A DNA stretch of 64,000 nucleotides. Source: Pseudomonadota bacterium (lineage in GTDB: Bacteria; Myxococcota_A; UBA796; CAJQPC01). Numbering within the stretch: position 1 is the first letter of the stretch; each line of letters opens with the position of its first letter. Both the position numbers and the translations under genes were made by a program. The stretch spans positions 49,473-113,472 of the forward strand of contig JAAESX010000255.1 of the NCBI GenBank assembly GCA_024228935.1, written 5' to 3'. This document shows, piece by piece, positions 36,512 to 45,685 of the stretch. Below the pieces are notes generated by a model. It saw only the letters and a list, made by a program, of their open reading frames with translations, had not been told where the DNA came from and did not search any database.

Positions 36512-37848
36512 TGCTGCTCGGCGTCACGGGCGCCCTGGCCGCCGGGTTCACCGTCCCCACCAGCGGTGTGGTCGGCATCGGGCGCGGCGGCGCCTGGGTC
36601 GCCGGCGTGGACGACCTGACCGCCCAGGGGATCAACCCGGCCGCGCTCTCGCGCATCGACCACGACGTGATGCTCCAGCTCGCGGCGACCGACGCGCGGG
36701 TGACGTTCGACCGCGCCGACGAGGGCAGCGACGTCTTCGCCCCGGTCTCCGACACCGCCGGTCCGCTGACCAGCCCGAACGTGGCGTGGGGCAAGCGATT
36801 CGGCCCGGTGACCGTCGCGGTCGGCGCCTGGACCCCGTACGGACCGCGGCTCGCCTTCGACACCAACGGCCCCCAGCGCTTCACGCTCACCGAGATGACC
36901 GTGCTGTCGGGCAAGGCCGGGCCCTCGATCGCGTGGCAGGCCACCGACACGCTCTCGCTCGGAGCCGGCGGCGCCTGGACCTTCGTCCACGTCGACCAGG
37001 AGCTCGTCGCCCACCTGGCGCCCCTGAGCTTCCAGCCCGACGACAACCCCGACTACGACGTGGTCACGCGCATCACGGCCTCGGACTTCCGCGAGCTGAC
37101 CTGGAACGCCGGCCTGCTGTGGGACACCGGGCGCTTCGCCGTGGGCGCCTCGTACCTGCCTCGGATCACGTACGAGCCGACCGGGTCGATGACCTCGGAC
37201 TTCTCGCGGAACATCTACGCGACCGACGACAGCCCGTTCGGCAAGGTCATCGCCAACGACACCGCGACCGATCCCGACGTCGCGATGACCGTCGTGCTGC
37301 CGCCCACCGCGCGGCTGGGGGTGCTGTTCCGACCCTCGGCGACGGTCGAGGTCGAGGCGAACGTGGTCTGGGAGCGCTGGGGCGTGATGCCGCCGCTGTC
37401 GGTCACCGAGCTGGACCTGGTCGTGGAGACGACGCTGCCCGAGGACCCGGTCATCACCGAGCCCGTCACGCTGCCCATGGACACCAAGGACGCGTGGTCG
37501 GTGCACCTGGGCGGCGCGTGGCAGGTGGCCGACGACTGGGAGGCTCGGGCCGGCGTGTTCGGAGAGACCAGCGCGGTCACGCCCGAGTACCGCTCGGTGA
37601 TGCTGCCGGACGGGAACAAGCTCGGGTACGGCCTGGGTGCCAGCCGCCACCGCGACGGGCTGTCGATCGACGTGGGCTGGCAGCACGCGATCACGCCGAA
37701 GACCGAGCGCGACGACTCGTGGGTCACCCAGGTCCAGATCGACCCCCAGACGGGCGAGGTCGGGATCGGGAAGCTGGTCGGCGACGGCGATCTCGGCGGA
37801 CACACGTTCGTCCTCGGTGCCGGCTTCACCTGGACCCCCGGAGACTGA
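36511..37848 (+). CDS. OMPP1/FadL-type outer-membrane transport protein
   Basis: A 445-residue beta-barrel protein. After the short signal (MLLGVTGALAAG) comes FTVPTSGVVGIGRGGAWVAGVDDLTAQGINPAALSRI, the FadL/OMPP1 N-terminal pattern, where NPAxL lies in the hatch region. The rest alternates amphipathic strands and ends in FVLGAGFTWTPGD. FadL proteins import long-chain fatty acids or other hydrophobic compounds across the outer membrane. ATG 36511 overlaps the previous stop by one base (TGATG). Confidence 0.85.
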   Translation: MLLGVTGALAAGFTVPTSGVVGIGRGGAWVAGVDDLTAQGINPAALSRIDHDVMLQLAATDARVTFDRADEGSDVFAPVSDTAGPLTSPNVAWGKRFGPVTVAVGAWTPYGPRLAFDTNGPQRFTLTEMTVLSGKAGPSIAWQATDTLSLGAGGAWTFVHVDQELVAHLAPLSFQPDDNPDYDVVTRITASDFRELTWNAGLLWDTGRFAVGASYLPRITYEPTGSMTSDFSRNIYATDDSPFGKVIANDTATDPDVAMTVVLPPTARLGVLFRPSATVEVEANVVWERWGVMPPLSVTELDLVVETTLPEDPVITEPVTLPMDTKDAWSVHLGGAWQVADDWEARAGVFGETSAVTPEYRSVMLPDGNKLGYGLGASRHRDGLSIDVGWQHAITPKTERDDSWVTQVQIDPQTGEVGIGKLVGDGDLGGHTFVLGAGFTWTPGD

Positions 37849-37849
37849 G

Positions 37850-38079
37850 ATGCCGGTCCCCGCAGCCCTGGCGCAGCACCACCGCGTCGCCTGGATCCCC
37901 ACCTCGGACGGCACGGCCGGCCGCTCACGGTTCGGCGCTGCGGGTCGCGGATGGGTCTGGTCCTGCAGATCGCCTCCGAGGACCACCTCGACCACATGTG
38001 GGGCGACGTGGGGTGCGCGCACATCTCGATGTGCCCGGACCACCCCGACCAGGCGGCGCTCGCCTGGGCCTGCGGCTGA
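37850..38079 (+). pseudogene. DUF1963-type gene with its centre deleted
   Basis: ATG 37850 encodes MPVPAALAQHHRVAWIPTSDGTAGRSRFG, the usual N terminus of a DUF1963/YwqG-like protein (normally followed by SKFGGxPWL and about 200 more residues). At 37937-37941 the sequence jumps, in another frame, to CGSRMGLVLQIASEDHLDHMWGDVG and CPDHPDQAALAWACG, the usual C terminus of that family, stopping at 38079. The middle is missing and the two ends are out of frame, so no functional product is possible. It could be a real deletion or an assembly collapse. Confidence 0.65.
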
Positions 38080-38105
38080 CGGCTGCTGAGCGGCTCGGAG
38101 CCGGA

Positions 38106-38111
38106 TAGCGT
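38106..38111 (+). promoter_or_regulatory. -10-like hexamer TAGCGT for a leaderless start
   Basis: TAGCGT ends 5 nt before ATG 38117. The hexamer is identical to the one before the gene at 3165. Confidence 0.4.
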
Positions 38112-38116
38112 GACTC

Positions 38117-39319
38117 ATGACCCCGCTCGTTCTCCTGATCGCGTGTACGAAATCCCCCACGAAGGACAGCGGCTTGACCGCCGTCGACTGCACCGACGCG
38201 GACTACAGCCTGGTCCCGCCGGCGAGCGGTGAGCTGTCCGGCGCCTGGGACACCGAGAACGACCGGTTCGTCTTCTACGGCGGCAACATGGGCATCCCGG
38301 AGAACTGCTCGTTCTCCGCGACCGACTTCACGGGCGAGGCCTGGGCCTGGAACTCCGACTGCGGCGACTTCGAGCGCATCGGCGACGCCCCGAGCGCGCG
38401 CGGCCGGTACGCCAGCGCCGTCGACGAGGAGAACGGGCGCTGGCTCCTGCACGGCGGCCGGATGCGCGAGGGCGACAGCGGCAACTACACGCTGTTCCAG
38501 GAGGTCTGGGCCTTCGAGTTCGCGACCGGCACCTGGACCAAGCTCGCCAGCGAGGGCGGCCCCGGCAAGCGCACGAGCCACGTCGGCGTCTACAGCGACG
38601 GCCGGTTCATCATCTACGGCGGCAACAGCTCCAAGAACGGCGCCAGCTACACCGTGCACGACGACGTGTGGTCCTTCGACCTGGCCACGAACGAGTGGAC
38701 CGAGCTCGCGGACTCGAGCGACGCCGGCAACCGCCTGTTCGCGGGCGCTGACGTCAGCAGCGACGGCAAGACGATGTACGTCTACGGCGGCGGCGACGAG
38801 AACGCGTTCTTCGGGCCGTTCCTGGGCGACACCTGGAAGCTCGACCTCGACACGATGGCCTGGGACAAGCTCGACAACGGGCGCAACGGCGCTCCGCTCG
38901 ACCGCATCGGGGCCGAGCTGGTGCTCGATGAGGACCAGAACCGCCTGCTGATGTTCGGCGGCCACGACAGCGGCGAACTGGGCAACACCAACCAGCTCTG
39001 GGCCTTCGACCTGGGCAGCGAGAGCTGGTCCGAGGTGCACGAAGGCGACGTCTTTGCCAACCCGGCCGAGGGTCAGTGCGACTTCCCCGTCGACTTCACC
39101 GACCCCGACATGGAGAGCCCCGAGCGGCGCGGTCAGTTCGCCAGCGCGAAGACCGACGAGGGCACGTTCCTGATCTTCGGCGGCAAGACCGACTGCGGCG
39201 TGGTGAACGACGTCTGGTCGCTGGACCTGTCGACCTCGACCTGGACCGAGGAGTCCACGGCGACCGAGGGCGAGATCTGCCTGCGGGCGTTCGCCGAGTG
39301 CGAGAGCCTCTGCATCTGA
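38117..39319 (+). CDS. Kelch-repeat lipoprotein
   Basis: A 400-residue protein whose first possible start is ATG 38117, giving MTPLVLLIAC with Cys10. Six or so Kelch motifs are visible, each with a Gly-Gly pair and a spaced Trp (VFYGGNMG, LLHGGRMREG...VWAFEFATGTWTKL, IIYGGNS...VWSFDLATNEWTEL, YVYGGGDE...TWKLDLDTMAWDKL, LMFGGHDS...LWAFDLGSESW, LIFGGKTD...VWSLDLSTSTWTEE). This forms a beta-propeller on the cell surface, probably for protein or glycan binding. Its stop is 6 bp from the convergent gene. Confidence 0.87.
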   Translation: MTPLVLLIACTKSPTKDSGLTAVDCTDADYSLVPPASGELSGAWDTENDRFVFYGGNMGIPENCSFSATDFTGEAWAWNSDCGDFERIGDAPSARGRYASAVDEENGRWLLHGGRMREGDSGNYTLFQEVWAFEFATGTWTKLASEGGPGKRTSHVGVYSDGRFIIYGGNSSKNGASYTVHDDVWSFDLATNEWTELADSSDAGNRLFAGADVSSDGKTMYVYGGGDENAFFGPFLGDTWKLDLDTMAWDKLDNGRNGAPLDRIGAELVLDEDQNRLLMFGGHDSGELGNTNQLWAFDLGSESWSEVHEGDVFANPAEGQCDFPVDFTDPDMESPERRGQFASAKTDEGTFLIFGGKTDCGVVNDVWSLDLSTSTWTEESTATEGEICLRAFAECESLCI

Positions 39320-39325
39320 CGGGGC

Positions 39326-39961
39326 CTACTCCGCGGTGTACATCGCGCAGCCCTTGGCCATCTTGGTCTGCTCGACGTGCGTCCGGACCTTCTTGATGCG
39401 CTCGCTGAAGTCGTCCCACTGCTCCTCGTACGTGTCCGTCCACTTGAAGTAGAAGCTGAAGCAGACCTCGGCGGTGTACGGCAGGGGCTTCTTCTCCTCC
39501 TTCGCCAGCGCGCGGACGTGCGAGTCGATCTCGACGCACTTGCCGTCCTGCTTGTGGCAGCCGCCGACCTCGCCGAACTTGATCCGCTGCTGGTCCCAGG
39601 TCTGGACCTGCTGATCGGGCTCGTGGGTGCCGAGGACCTCCCGGCCCGTCCGGCCGCCGTCGGGGACCTCGACGGTCAGGTACGACCAGTACTCGTAGTC
39701 GTCCCGCAGCTGGTTGTAGAAAGCGCCGCGGGCGAAGTAGTCTTGGATCTGGTTCGGGTAGTAGCAACGGATGTTGACGATCGGCTTGCTGGTCGAGAAC
39801 GACTCCTCGATCACGCAGGTCGACTCCTTCTCGTACAGCAGCTCACCCGCGCTGAAGACGCAGTTGCCGACACCCTGCGCGTCGATCTTGCGCACGGTCG
39901 AGTCCGGGGTCTTGAGTCCGGCCAAAGCGACCGCCTAAAACAAAGCTACAAAGCGAATCAT
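39326..39961 (-). CDS. Hypothetical secreted protein with an in-frame TAG in its signal peptide
   Basis: The open frame begins at TTG 39925, but the true start appears to be ATG 39961, which has GGAGG five bases upstream and reads MIRFVALF-TAG-AVALAG LKTPDS in the same frame. Without the TAG at 39937-39935 this would be a normal signal peptide ending ALA or LAG. The mature part (about 198 residues) has seven Cys and many aromatic residues (YYPNQIQDYFARGAFYNQL, CFSFYFKWTDTYEEQWDDF). The family is unknown. TAG is used as a normal stop elsewhere here, so recoding is unlikely; a point mutation or a base-call error is more likely. Confidence 0.6.
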
Positions 39962-40103
39962 TCCTACCTCCGACCCTGACCATCGGTGAACGGCGGGCCG
40001 GCTTGAGGACGACGCGGTCCCTGCTCCGCGAAGAGATGGGCCAGATGAGCCAGCAAAAAACCCTGGCAGGGGCTCCGGGCCGTAGTTACCCTTGGGGCCA
40101 CCC

Positions 40104-40124
40104 TATTGAAACTGATTTTCAATA
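40104..40124. promoter_or_regulatory. Fur-box-like inverted repeat
   Basis: TATTGAAA (40104-40111), CTGAT, then TTTCAATA (40117-40124): perfect 8-bp arms. The core TGAAACTGATTTTCA fits the 7-1-7 form of the Fur site (TGATAAT-N-ATTATCA) at most positions. It ends 12 nt before the ATG of a DUF4856-imelysin-TonB receptor operon, the type of operon Fur controls, and stands out as AT-rich in a GC-rich region. Iron-dependent repression is inferred. Confidence 0.6.
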
Positions 40125-40136
40125 TCAGGAAAACCC

Positions 40137-41552
40137 ATGACACTCCTCCTCCTCTCGTTCGCTTGCACCGACCCTGGAACCGACTCCGGCGTCGACTCCT
40201 CCGACAGCGACTCGGCCCCCGACTCGGAGATCCCGTTCGAGACGGATCCCGCGGTCTACGACTTCCGCTCGGCCATCAACGGCGAGGACTCCGTCAGCTA
40301 CGGCGGACAGGTCTTCCGCCAGCTGCTGATCGACGACATGAAGGCCTGGATCGGAACGCTGACCGACTCGATCGACGGCGGCGACAGCTACCCGGCCGAC
40401 GGCGACGTCGAGCTCGCGATCAACTTCTACCTGGACTTCGACTCGAGCGTCGGCGGCCAGGCCCCCCACCTGCTGGAGACCGACCCGGCCGCGACGAGCA
40501 CCGTCTACGACGACATCGGCTCGGGCAAGAACCTGACCGAGAAGATCGCCGGCAACGACGAGACCGGCCAGCACAAGGTCTGGACCGAGGAGTTCGCCGG
40601 CTGGGAGGGCGCAGCCAGCCCCGAGGCTCTGGTCCGCGACTGGATCGGCCAGCTCGACGACCTGGCCGCGGCTCGCGTCGCCGGCGAGATCCCCACGAGC
40701 CCCAGCGGCGAGCCGATCACCAGCGTGTACGTCACCGCCGAGGGACAGGACCTGCAGCAGCTCCTGCAGAAGTTCCTGCGCGCCTCAATCGCCTTCTCGC
40801 AGGGCACCGACGACTACCTGGACGACGACACCGACGACAAGGGGCTGCGGTCCGCGCACGACTACGCGGTCGACGGCAAGCCCTACACCGAGCTCGAGCA
40901 CGCCTGGGACGAAGGCTTCGGCTACTTCGGCGCGACGCGCACCTACGGCGGCTGGACCGACGCCGAGATCAGCGACCGGTACATGGACGCGGATGGGGAC
41001 GGCGCCATCGACCTCGCCACCGAGTACAGCTGGGGCCACTCGGTCAACGCGGGCAAGCGTGACGCGGGCTCGGTCAGCGGGACCGACTTCACGGCCCAGG
41101 CCTGGGGCGCATTCTGGAGCGGCCGCGAGCTGCTCGCCCGCACCGCCGGCGCCGACCTGTCGACCGACGACTACGTCGAGCTCCGTGGCTACCGGGACGA
41201 GGCCGTCGCCGGCTGGGAGAACGCCGTCGGCGCGACCTGCATCCACTACATCAACGACGTGCTCGTGGACTCGGCGGCCATCGGCACCGACGACTACTCG
41301 TTCGAGGACCACGCCAAGCACTGGTCCGAGCTGAAGGGCTTCGCGCTGGCGCTGCAGTTCAACCCGGCCTCGCCGCTCGACGACGACCAGTTCATCCTGC
41401 TGCACGAGCTCATCCGAGACGCTCCGGCCGTCGAGGAAGCGGACGCCGTCGGCTACACCAACGACCTCATCACCGCGCGCAGCATGCTCGGTGACGCGTA
41501 TGGGTTCGACCAGTCCGACCTGGGTGACGCAAATGGCGAGAACGGCTGGTAG
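40137..41552 (+). CDS. DUF4856 family lipoprotein, first gene of a Fur-type operon
   Basis: A 471-residue lipoprotein with MTLLLLSFAC (Cys10) and an Asp/Ser linker. Family motifs are VYDFRSAINGEDSVSYGGQVFRQLLIDDMKAWI and PYTELEHAWDEGFGYFGA, and the C terminus is NGENGW. It is closely related to the protein at 30714. In Bacteroidota, DUF4856 genes accompany imelysin and TonB-dependent receptor genes in iron-regulated operons, and the same company is found here. Its exact role (probably iron or haem capture at the cell surface) is not established. AGGA stands 8 nt before the start, behind the Fur-like box. Its last 20 bp overlap the imelysin gene. Confidence 0.85.
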   Translation: MTLLLLSFACTDPGTDSGVDSSDSDSAPDSEIPFETDPAVYDFRSAINGEDSVSYGGQVFRQLLIDDMKAWIGTLTDSIDGGDSYPADGDVELAINFYLDFDSSVGGQAPHLLETDPAATSTVYDDIGSGKNLTEKIAGNDETGQHKVWTEEFAGWEGAASPEALVRDWIGQLDDLAAARVAGEIPTSPSGEPITSVYVTAEGQDLQQLLQKFLRASIAFSQGTDDYLDDDTDDKGLRSAHDYAVDGKPYTELEHAWDEGFGYFGATRTYGGWTDAEISDRYMDADGDGAIDLATEYSWGHSVNAGKRDAGSVSGTDFTAQAWGAFWSGRELLARTAGADLSTDDYVELRGYRDEAVAGWENAVGATCIHYINDVLVDSAAIGTDDYSFEDHAKHWSELKGFALALQFNPASPLDDDQFILLHELIRDAPAVEEADAVGYTNDLITARSMLGDAYGFDQSDLGDANGENGW

Positions 41553-42588
41553 CTGGCTGACGCTGGCGGCTCTCGCCGGGGTCGCAGCCTGTACGGGTCC
41601 TTCCGAGGGCACGGGCGTCGACCCGCGCGTGCAGCAGGTGCTCGAGGCCTTCGCGCCCCAGGTCCTGGTGCCCGCGCTCGAGGCGGTCGCGGCCGACGCC
41701 GACGCCCTGGGCGCGGCGCTCTCCACCGACGGCGCCCAGGCGGCGTTCGCCACGCTGATGGCGAGCTGGCAGCAGGTCGAGGTCCTTCAGATCGGACCGC
41801 TGGCGAGCTCGCTCTCGGGCGGCGAGGACCTGCGCGACGAGATCTACTCCTGGCCGACCGTGAACGGCTGCCGGGTCGACCAGGAGACCGTCGACGAGGA
41901 CTGGGACAGCGCCAGCTTCTTCGAGGACAACCTGGTGAACAGCTACGGCCTGGACGCACTCGAGCACCTGCTCTTCGCGCCCCTGGAGACCGAGTGCCCC
42001 GAGCAGGTCGGCATCGACGACGAGTGGGCCGCGCTCGGCGAGGACGGCATCGAGGCCAACCGGCTCGCCTACGCCGCCGTTGTGACGAGCGAGATCCGCG
42101 ACCAGGCCAGCGAGCTCTCCACGCGGGACCTGCAGCCCAGCTCGATCGACGAGCTGTTCGCGGCGATCTTCTACGTCGATACGATGACCAAGGACCGGAA
42201 GCTGGCCCAGCCGCTCGGACAGATGGACTGCGAGGACGCGACCTGCCCCGACGACGTCGAGAGCCTGCCTTCGGGCCTGGGTGCGGCGAACATCGCCGGG
42301 AACCTGCGCGGCTTCCGCTCGGCCTTCACCGGCGGCGAGGGCCTGGGCTTCGACGACCTGCTCACGGACGTCGGACACGACGACCTGGGCGTCGAGATCC
42401 TGGCCGAGACGGACGAGGCCATCGCGGCCGCGGACGCCCTGACGACGCCGCTCGACGAGGCCATCGGCAGCGGCGACGTCGAGGCCCTGCACGCCGAGGT
42501 GAAGGACGTCACCGACCTGCTCAAGGGCGACCTGGCGACCGTGCTCGCCCTGCAGATCCCTGTCGAAGCGGACGGGGACAACGACTGA
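41533..42588 (+). CDS. Imelysin family lipoprotein
   Basis: A 351-residue lipoprotein (MARTAGSWLTLAALAGVAAC, Cys20). It belongs to the imelysin/EfeO-like group of iron-regulated surface proteins. The family motif GxHxxE appears as YGLDALEHLLF with Gly139, Asp141 and Glu144, the Asp form common in Bacteroidota imelysins. The early VLVPALEAVAADADALGAAL and the WQQVEVLQIGPL segment fit the first helical bundle. It starts inside the end of the DUF4856 gene (20-bp overlap) and its stop overlaps the next ATG by one base, so the genes are coupled. Confidence 0.85.
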   Translation: MARTAGSWLTLAALAGVAACTGPSEGTGVDPRVQQVLEAFAPQVLVPALEAVAADADALGAALSTDGAQAAFATLMASWQQVEVLQIGPLASSLSGGEDLRDEIYSWPTVNGCRVDQETVDEDWDSASFFEDNLVNSYGLDALEHLLFAPLETECPEQVGIDDEWAALGEDGIEANRLAYAAVVTSEIRDQASELSTRDLQPSSIDELFAAIFYVDTMTKDRKLAQPLGQMDCEDATCPDDVESLPSGLGAANIAGNLRGFRSAFTGGEGLGFDDLLTDVGHDDLGVEILAETDEAIAAADALTTPLDEAIGSGDVEALHAEVKDVTDLLKGDLATVLALQIPVEADGDND

Positions 42589-45500
42589 TGACCGACGGCC
42601 TGGTCCGTGTCGCCGAGAGCCTGCTGGCCCCGTTGGTAGACCCGGCGAGCCGCACCTTCTGGCCGGGCTTGTTGGCCTTCGCCGTCGTGGCGCTCCTGAT
42701 CGGCCGGAAGTCCCTGCTGGCATCGCTGACCCATCGGTCGAGCCGACTGGACCTGCAGCTGTACATCGGTCGGCAGCTCCTGGTGGTCCTCCGCGGTGCC
42801 CCCGAGGTCGCGGGCGCCTGGCTCGTCGCCACCCACCTGGTGCGCTTCCTGGACGGCCACTTCGGCGCACCGGAGCCCATCGCCTGGCCCGCCTGGCTGG
42901 TGACCGCCACCTTCTCGGTGACGCTGTTCGTGGTCTGGGACGCCAGTCGCTGGCTCGCCCACTGGGCCTTCCACCGGGTCCCGGCGCTCTGGGCGTTCCA
43001 CCAGGTGCACCACAGCGCCGAGGTGCTCACCCCGCTGACCTTCCACCGGATCCACCCGGTGGAGTCGCTCGCGAACCAGCTGCGCGGCGCTCTGGTCACC
43101 GGCGTCCTGACGGCGGCGTTCTTCTTCTTCTTCCGCGAGGCCACCGTCGACTGGACCCTGCTCGGCGTGCCCGCCGCGGGACTCCTCCTGAACGCGGTGT
43201 TCGGCAGCTTCCGACACAGCCATGTGTGGTTCCGCTACCCGACCTTCCTGGAGCGCTGGTTCCTGTCGCCCGCACAGCACCAGGTCCACCACAGCGCCGA
43301 GCGCCGCCACTTCGACTCCAACTACGGCACCTGGCTCGCCGTCTGGGACCGCCTCGCCGGCACGCTCGTCATCGAGGAGGCCCAGCCAGCCCGCTTCGGC
43401 CTGGACGATCGGAACCACGGCGACGACCTCCTCTCGGCCTGGCTCGGCCCGTTCAAGGCGCTCCTGCCGCTGCTGCTCCTGGTGGCCCTGCTGCCGGGCG
43501 TCGCCCATGCCCAGGACGACGACTCAGCTGACGACGAGGCCCTCGACACGGAGGCCCTCGAAGAGGCGGCCTACGGCGGACCCGGCGAGCCCGGCATGAC
43601 CATCATCGTCACCGAGCCCGACGGGACGCACCACGTCGCCGGCAGCGCGTACGTGGTGGGCGAGCAGGACCTCGAGCGCTTCGAGTACGACAACATCGAG
43701 CAGATCCTGGCCGAGGTGCCCGGGGTCAACAGCCGGAGTGAGGACGGCTTCGGCCTGCGCCCCAACGTCGGCATCCGGGGGGCCAACAGCGACCGCTCGG
43801 CCAAGATCACGCTGATGGAGGACGGTGTCCTGCTGGCTCCGGCCCCGTACGCCGCGCCCGCCGCCTACTACTTCCCGATGTCGACGCGCATGACCGCCGT
43901 CGAGGTGTTCAAGGGCCCCGCAGCCACCCGCCACGGCCCGAACACCGTCGGCGGCGCGGTGAACATGACCACCCGCGAGGTCCCCCAGGACGGCCTGGCC
44001 TACGGCATCGACCTGGGCGGCGGGATGCGGCTCACCGGCAAGGCCCATGTCTGGGTCGGAGCCGGGAACAACCGGCGCGGCGTGCTCGTCGAGGGCGTGC
44101 ACCTGCACAGCAATGGCTTCAAGGAGCTCGACAACGGCGGGCCCACCGGCTTCGACCGCAGCGAGACCATGGCCAAGGGCTTCGTCGCGGGAGACACCCA
44201 CCGCGTGGAGCTGAAGCTCGGCTACGCCCACGAGAAGAGCAACGAGACCTACCTGGGCCTCACCGCCGAGGACCTCGAGGCCACGCCCTACCGACGCTAC
44301 GCCGGCAGCGCGAACGGCCTGATGGTCTGGGACCGCACGCAGGCCGAGCTCGCCTGGACCCGCAAGGGCGAAGCGGTCGACGTCCGCACCGTCGCGTACC
44401 ACCACTACATGGACCGCAGCTGGACCAAGCTGAACGGGTTCGCCGACGGCCCCGGCCTGCACGAGCTGCTGGTCGCGGACCCCAGCGGCGGCCAGTCTGC
44501 GGTCTACCTGGCCATCCTCAAGGGCGACGAGGACTCCACCACGCCCGAGCAGGCGCTGCGCATCGGCACCAACGACCGACGCTTCTCCGTGGCCGGCGTC
44601 CAGACCGTCGCGCGCTGGACCGTCGTCGGCGAGTCGGTCAGCTCCCAGCTCGAGCTCGGCGCCCGCCTGCACTCCGACACCGTCTGGCGGGAGCACAGCG
44701 AGGTCCTGCACGACATGACCGCCGGCGAGCTCGTCCCGACCGGAGACGCCCGCGAGGTCAACCTCGACAGCGTCGCCCACGCTCAAGCCATCGCGCTCCA
44801 CGCCCACGAGGAGCTCCGGTTCGGCGAGCTGCACGTCCTGCCCGGCATCCGACTCGAGACCGTGCGCTCGGACCGCACCGACAACAGCGAGTCCTCGGGC
44901 GCCCCCGTCACCCGCTCGACCCCGCTGCCCGGCATGGCGGTCCTGTTCGGCGCCACCGACGCGCTCGACGTCTTCGCCGGAGCCCACCGCGGCTTCTCGC
45001 CCGTCTCGCCCGGCCAGGCCGCGGACGTGCAGCCCGAGATCAGCTGGAACTACGAGGCCGGCGCCCGCCTGGGCTACGCCGAGCGCAACGTCGAGCTGGT
45101 CGGCTTCTTCAACGACTACAAGAACATCACCGGTAGCTGCACGATGAGCGGCGGCTGCACGAGCGACGCCATCGGACAGCAGTTCAACGGCGGCAAGGCC
45201 TGGGTCTACGGGGTCGAGGCCGTCGGCACCTGGACCGCCTGGCTGCCCAAGGACCTGACCCTGCCCATCACCGGCAGCTACGCCTGGACCCGCTCGTCCT
45301 TCCGGACCGCCTTCGACTCGGACTTCCCCCAGTTCGGCACGGTCGAGATCGGCGACTCGCTGCCGTACGTGCCCGAGCACCAGGTGGCCGGGCGCATCTC
45401 ACTCGCGCACGACCGGGGCGAGGTCAGCCTGGGCGTGACCGGCCGTTCCACGCTCCTCGACGAGGCCGGCGCCCGACCGGATCCCATCGACGGCGACCTC

Positions 45501-45683
45501 CCGGCCCTGGTCCTGCTCGACGCCGCCGGCAGCCTCCACCTGGGCGAGCGGGTCAGACTGTACGCGACCGGGACGAACCTCACGAACACCTCGACGCTGA
45601 CCTCGTGGCGGCCCGCCGGCGCCCGCCCAAGCGCGCCGGTCCTGCTCATGGCCGGGGTGAAGGTCCGACCGCCGACGCCTTGA
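42588..45683 (+). CDS. Fatty-acid hydroxylase/sterol desaturase fused in frame to a TonB-dependent receptor
   Basis: A 1031-residue fusion. Residues 1 to about 285 are a membrane-bound di-iron hydroxylase: helices, then the His boxes HWAFHRVPALWAFHQVHHSAE, FHRIH and HQVHHSAERRH. Residues 288-308 (LGPFKALLPLLLLVALLPGVAHA) look like a signal peptide with cleavage before Gln309. Residues 309-1031 are a FecA-type receptor: plug (GVNSRSEDGFGLRPNVGIRGA, EVFKGPAATRHGPNTVGGAVN) and a 22-strand-type barrel. No stop intervenes. An in-frame GTG within the hydrophobic stretch would leave only MALLPGVAHA. The natural substrate is presumably a ferric chelate. ATG overlaps the imelysin stop (TGATG). Confidence 0.85.
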   Translation: MTDGLVRVAESLLAPLVDPASRTFWPGLLAFAVVALLIGRKSLLASLTHRSSRLDLQLYIGRQLLVVLRGAPEVAGAWLVATHLVRFLDGHFGAPEPIAWPAWLVTATFSVTLFVVWDASRWLAHWAFHRVPALWAFHQVHHSAEVLTPLTFHRIHPVESLANQLRGALVTGVLTAAFFFFFREATVDWTLLGVPAAGLLLNAVFGSFRHSHVWFRYPTFLERWFLSPAQHQVHHSAERRHFDSNYGTWLAVWDRLAGTLVIEEAQPARFGLDDRNHGDDLLSAWLGPFKALLPLLLLVALLPGVAHAQDDDSADDEALDTEALEEAAYGGPGEPGMTIIVTEPDGTHHVAGSAYVVGEQDLERFEYDNIEQILAEVPGVNSRSEDGFGLRPNVGIRGANSDRSAKITLMEDGVLLAPAPYAAPAAYYFPMSTRMTAVEVFKGPAATRHGPNTVGGAVNMTTREVPQDGLAYGIDLGGGMRLTGKAHVWVGAGNNRRGVLVEGVHLHSNGFKELDNGGPTGFDRSETMAKGFVAGDTHRVELKLGYAHEKSNETYLGLTAEDLEATPYRRYAGSANGLMVWDRTQAELAWTRKGEAVDVRTVAYHHYMDRSWTKLNGFADGPGLHELLVADPSGGQSAVYLAILKGDEDSTTPEQALRIGTNDRRFSVAGVQTVARWTVVGESVSSQLELGARLHSDTVWREHSEVLHDMTAGELVPTGDAREVNLDSVAHAQAIALHAHEELRFGELHVLPGIRLETVRSDRTDNSESSGAPVTRSTPLPGMAVLFGATDALDVFAGAHRGFSPVSPGQAADVQPEISWNYEAGARLGYAERNVELVGFFNDYKNITGSCTMSGGCTSDAIGQQFNGGKAWVYGVEAVGTWTAWLPKDLTLPITGSYAWTRSSFRTAFDSDFPQFGTVEIGDSLPYVPEHQVAGRISLAHDRGEVSLGVTGRSTLLDEAGARPDPIDGDLPALVLLDAAGSLHLGERVRLYATGTNLTNTSTLTSWRPAGARPSAPVLLMAGVKVRPPTP

Positions 45684-45685
45684 GC

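Noticed and set aside
37637..38089. An open frame of 150 residues running from inside the FadL gene
   Set aside because: Its first part is the shadow of the FadL gene. Only the portion from 37850 is meaningful, as a broken DUF1963 gene.
39935..39937. TAG recoded as an amino acid
   Set aside because: Other genes in the window end in TAG with tightly packed neighbours, for example at 518-520 and 63824-63826, so TAG is a normal stop here.
40050..40075. Intrinsic terminator at the A-run with flanking CCAG/CTGG
   Set aside because: The stem would be about 5 bp with a long loop, and the A/T run lies in the loop rather than after the stem.
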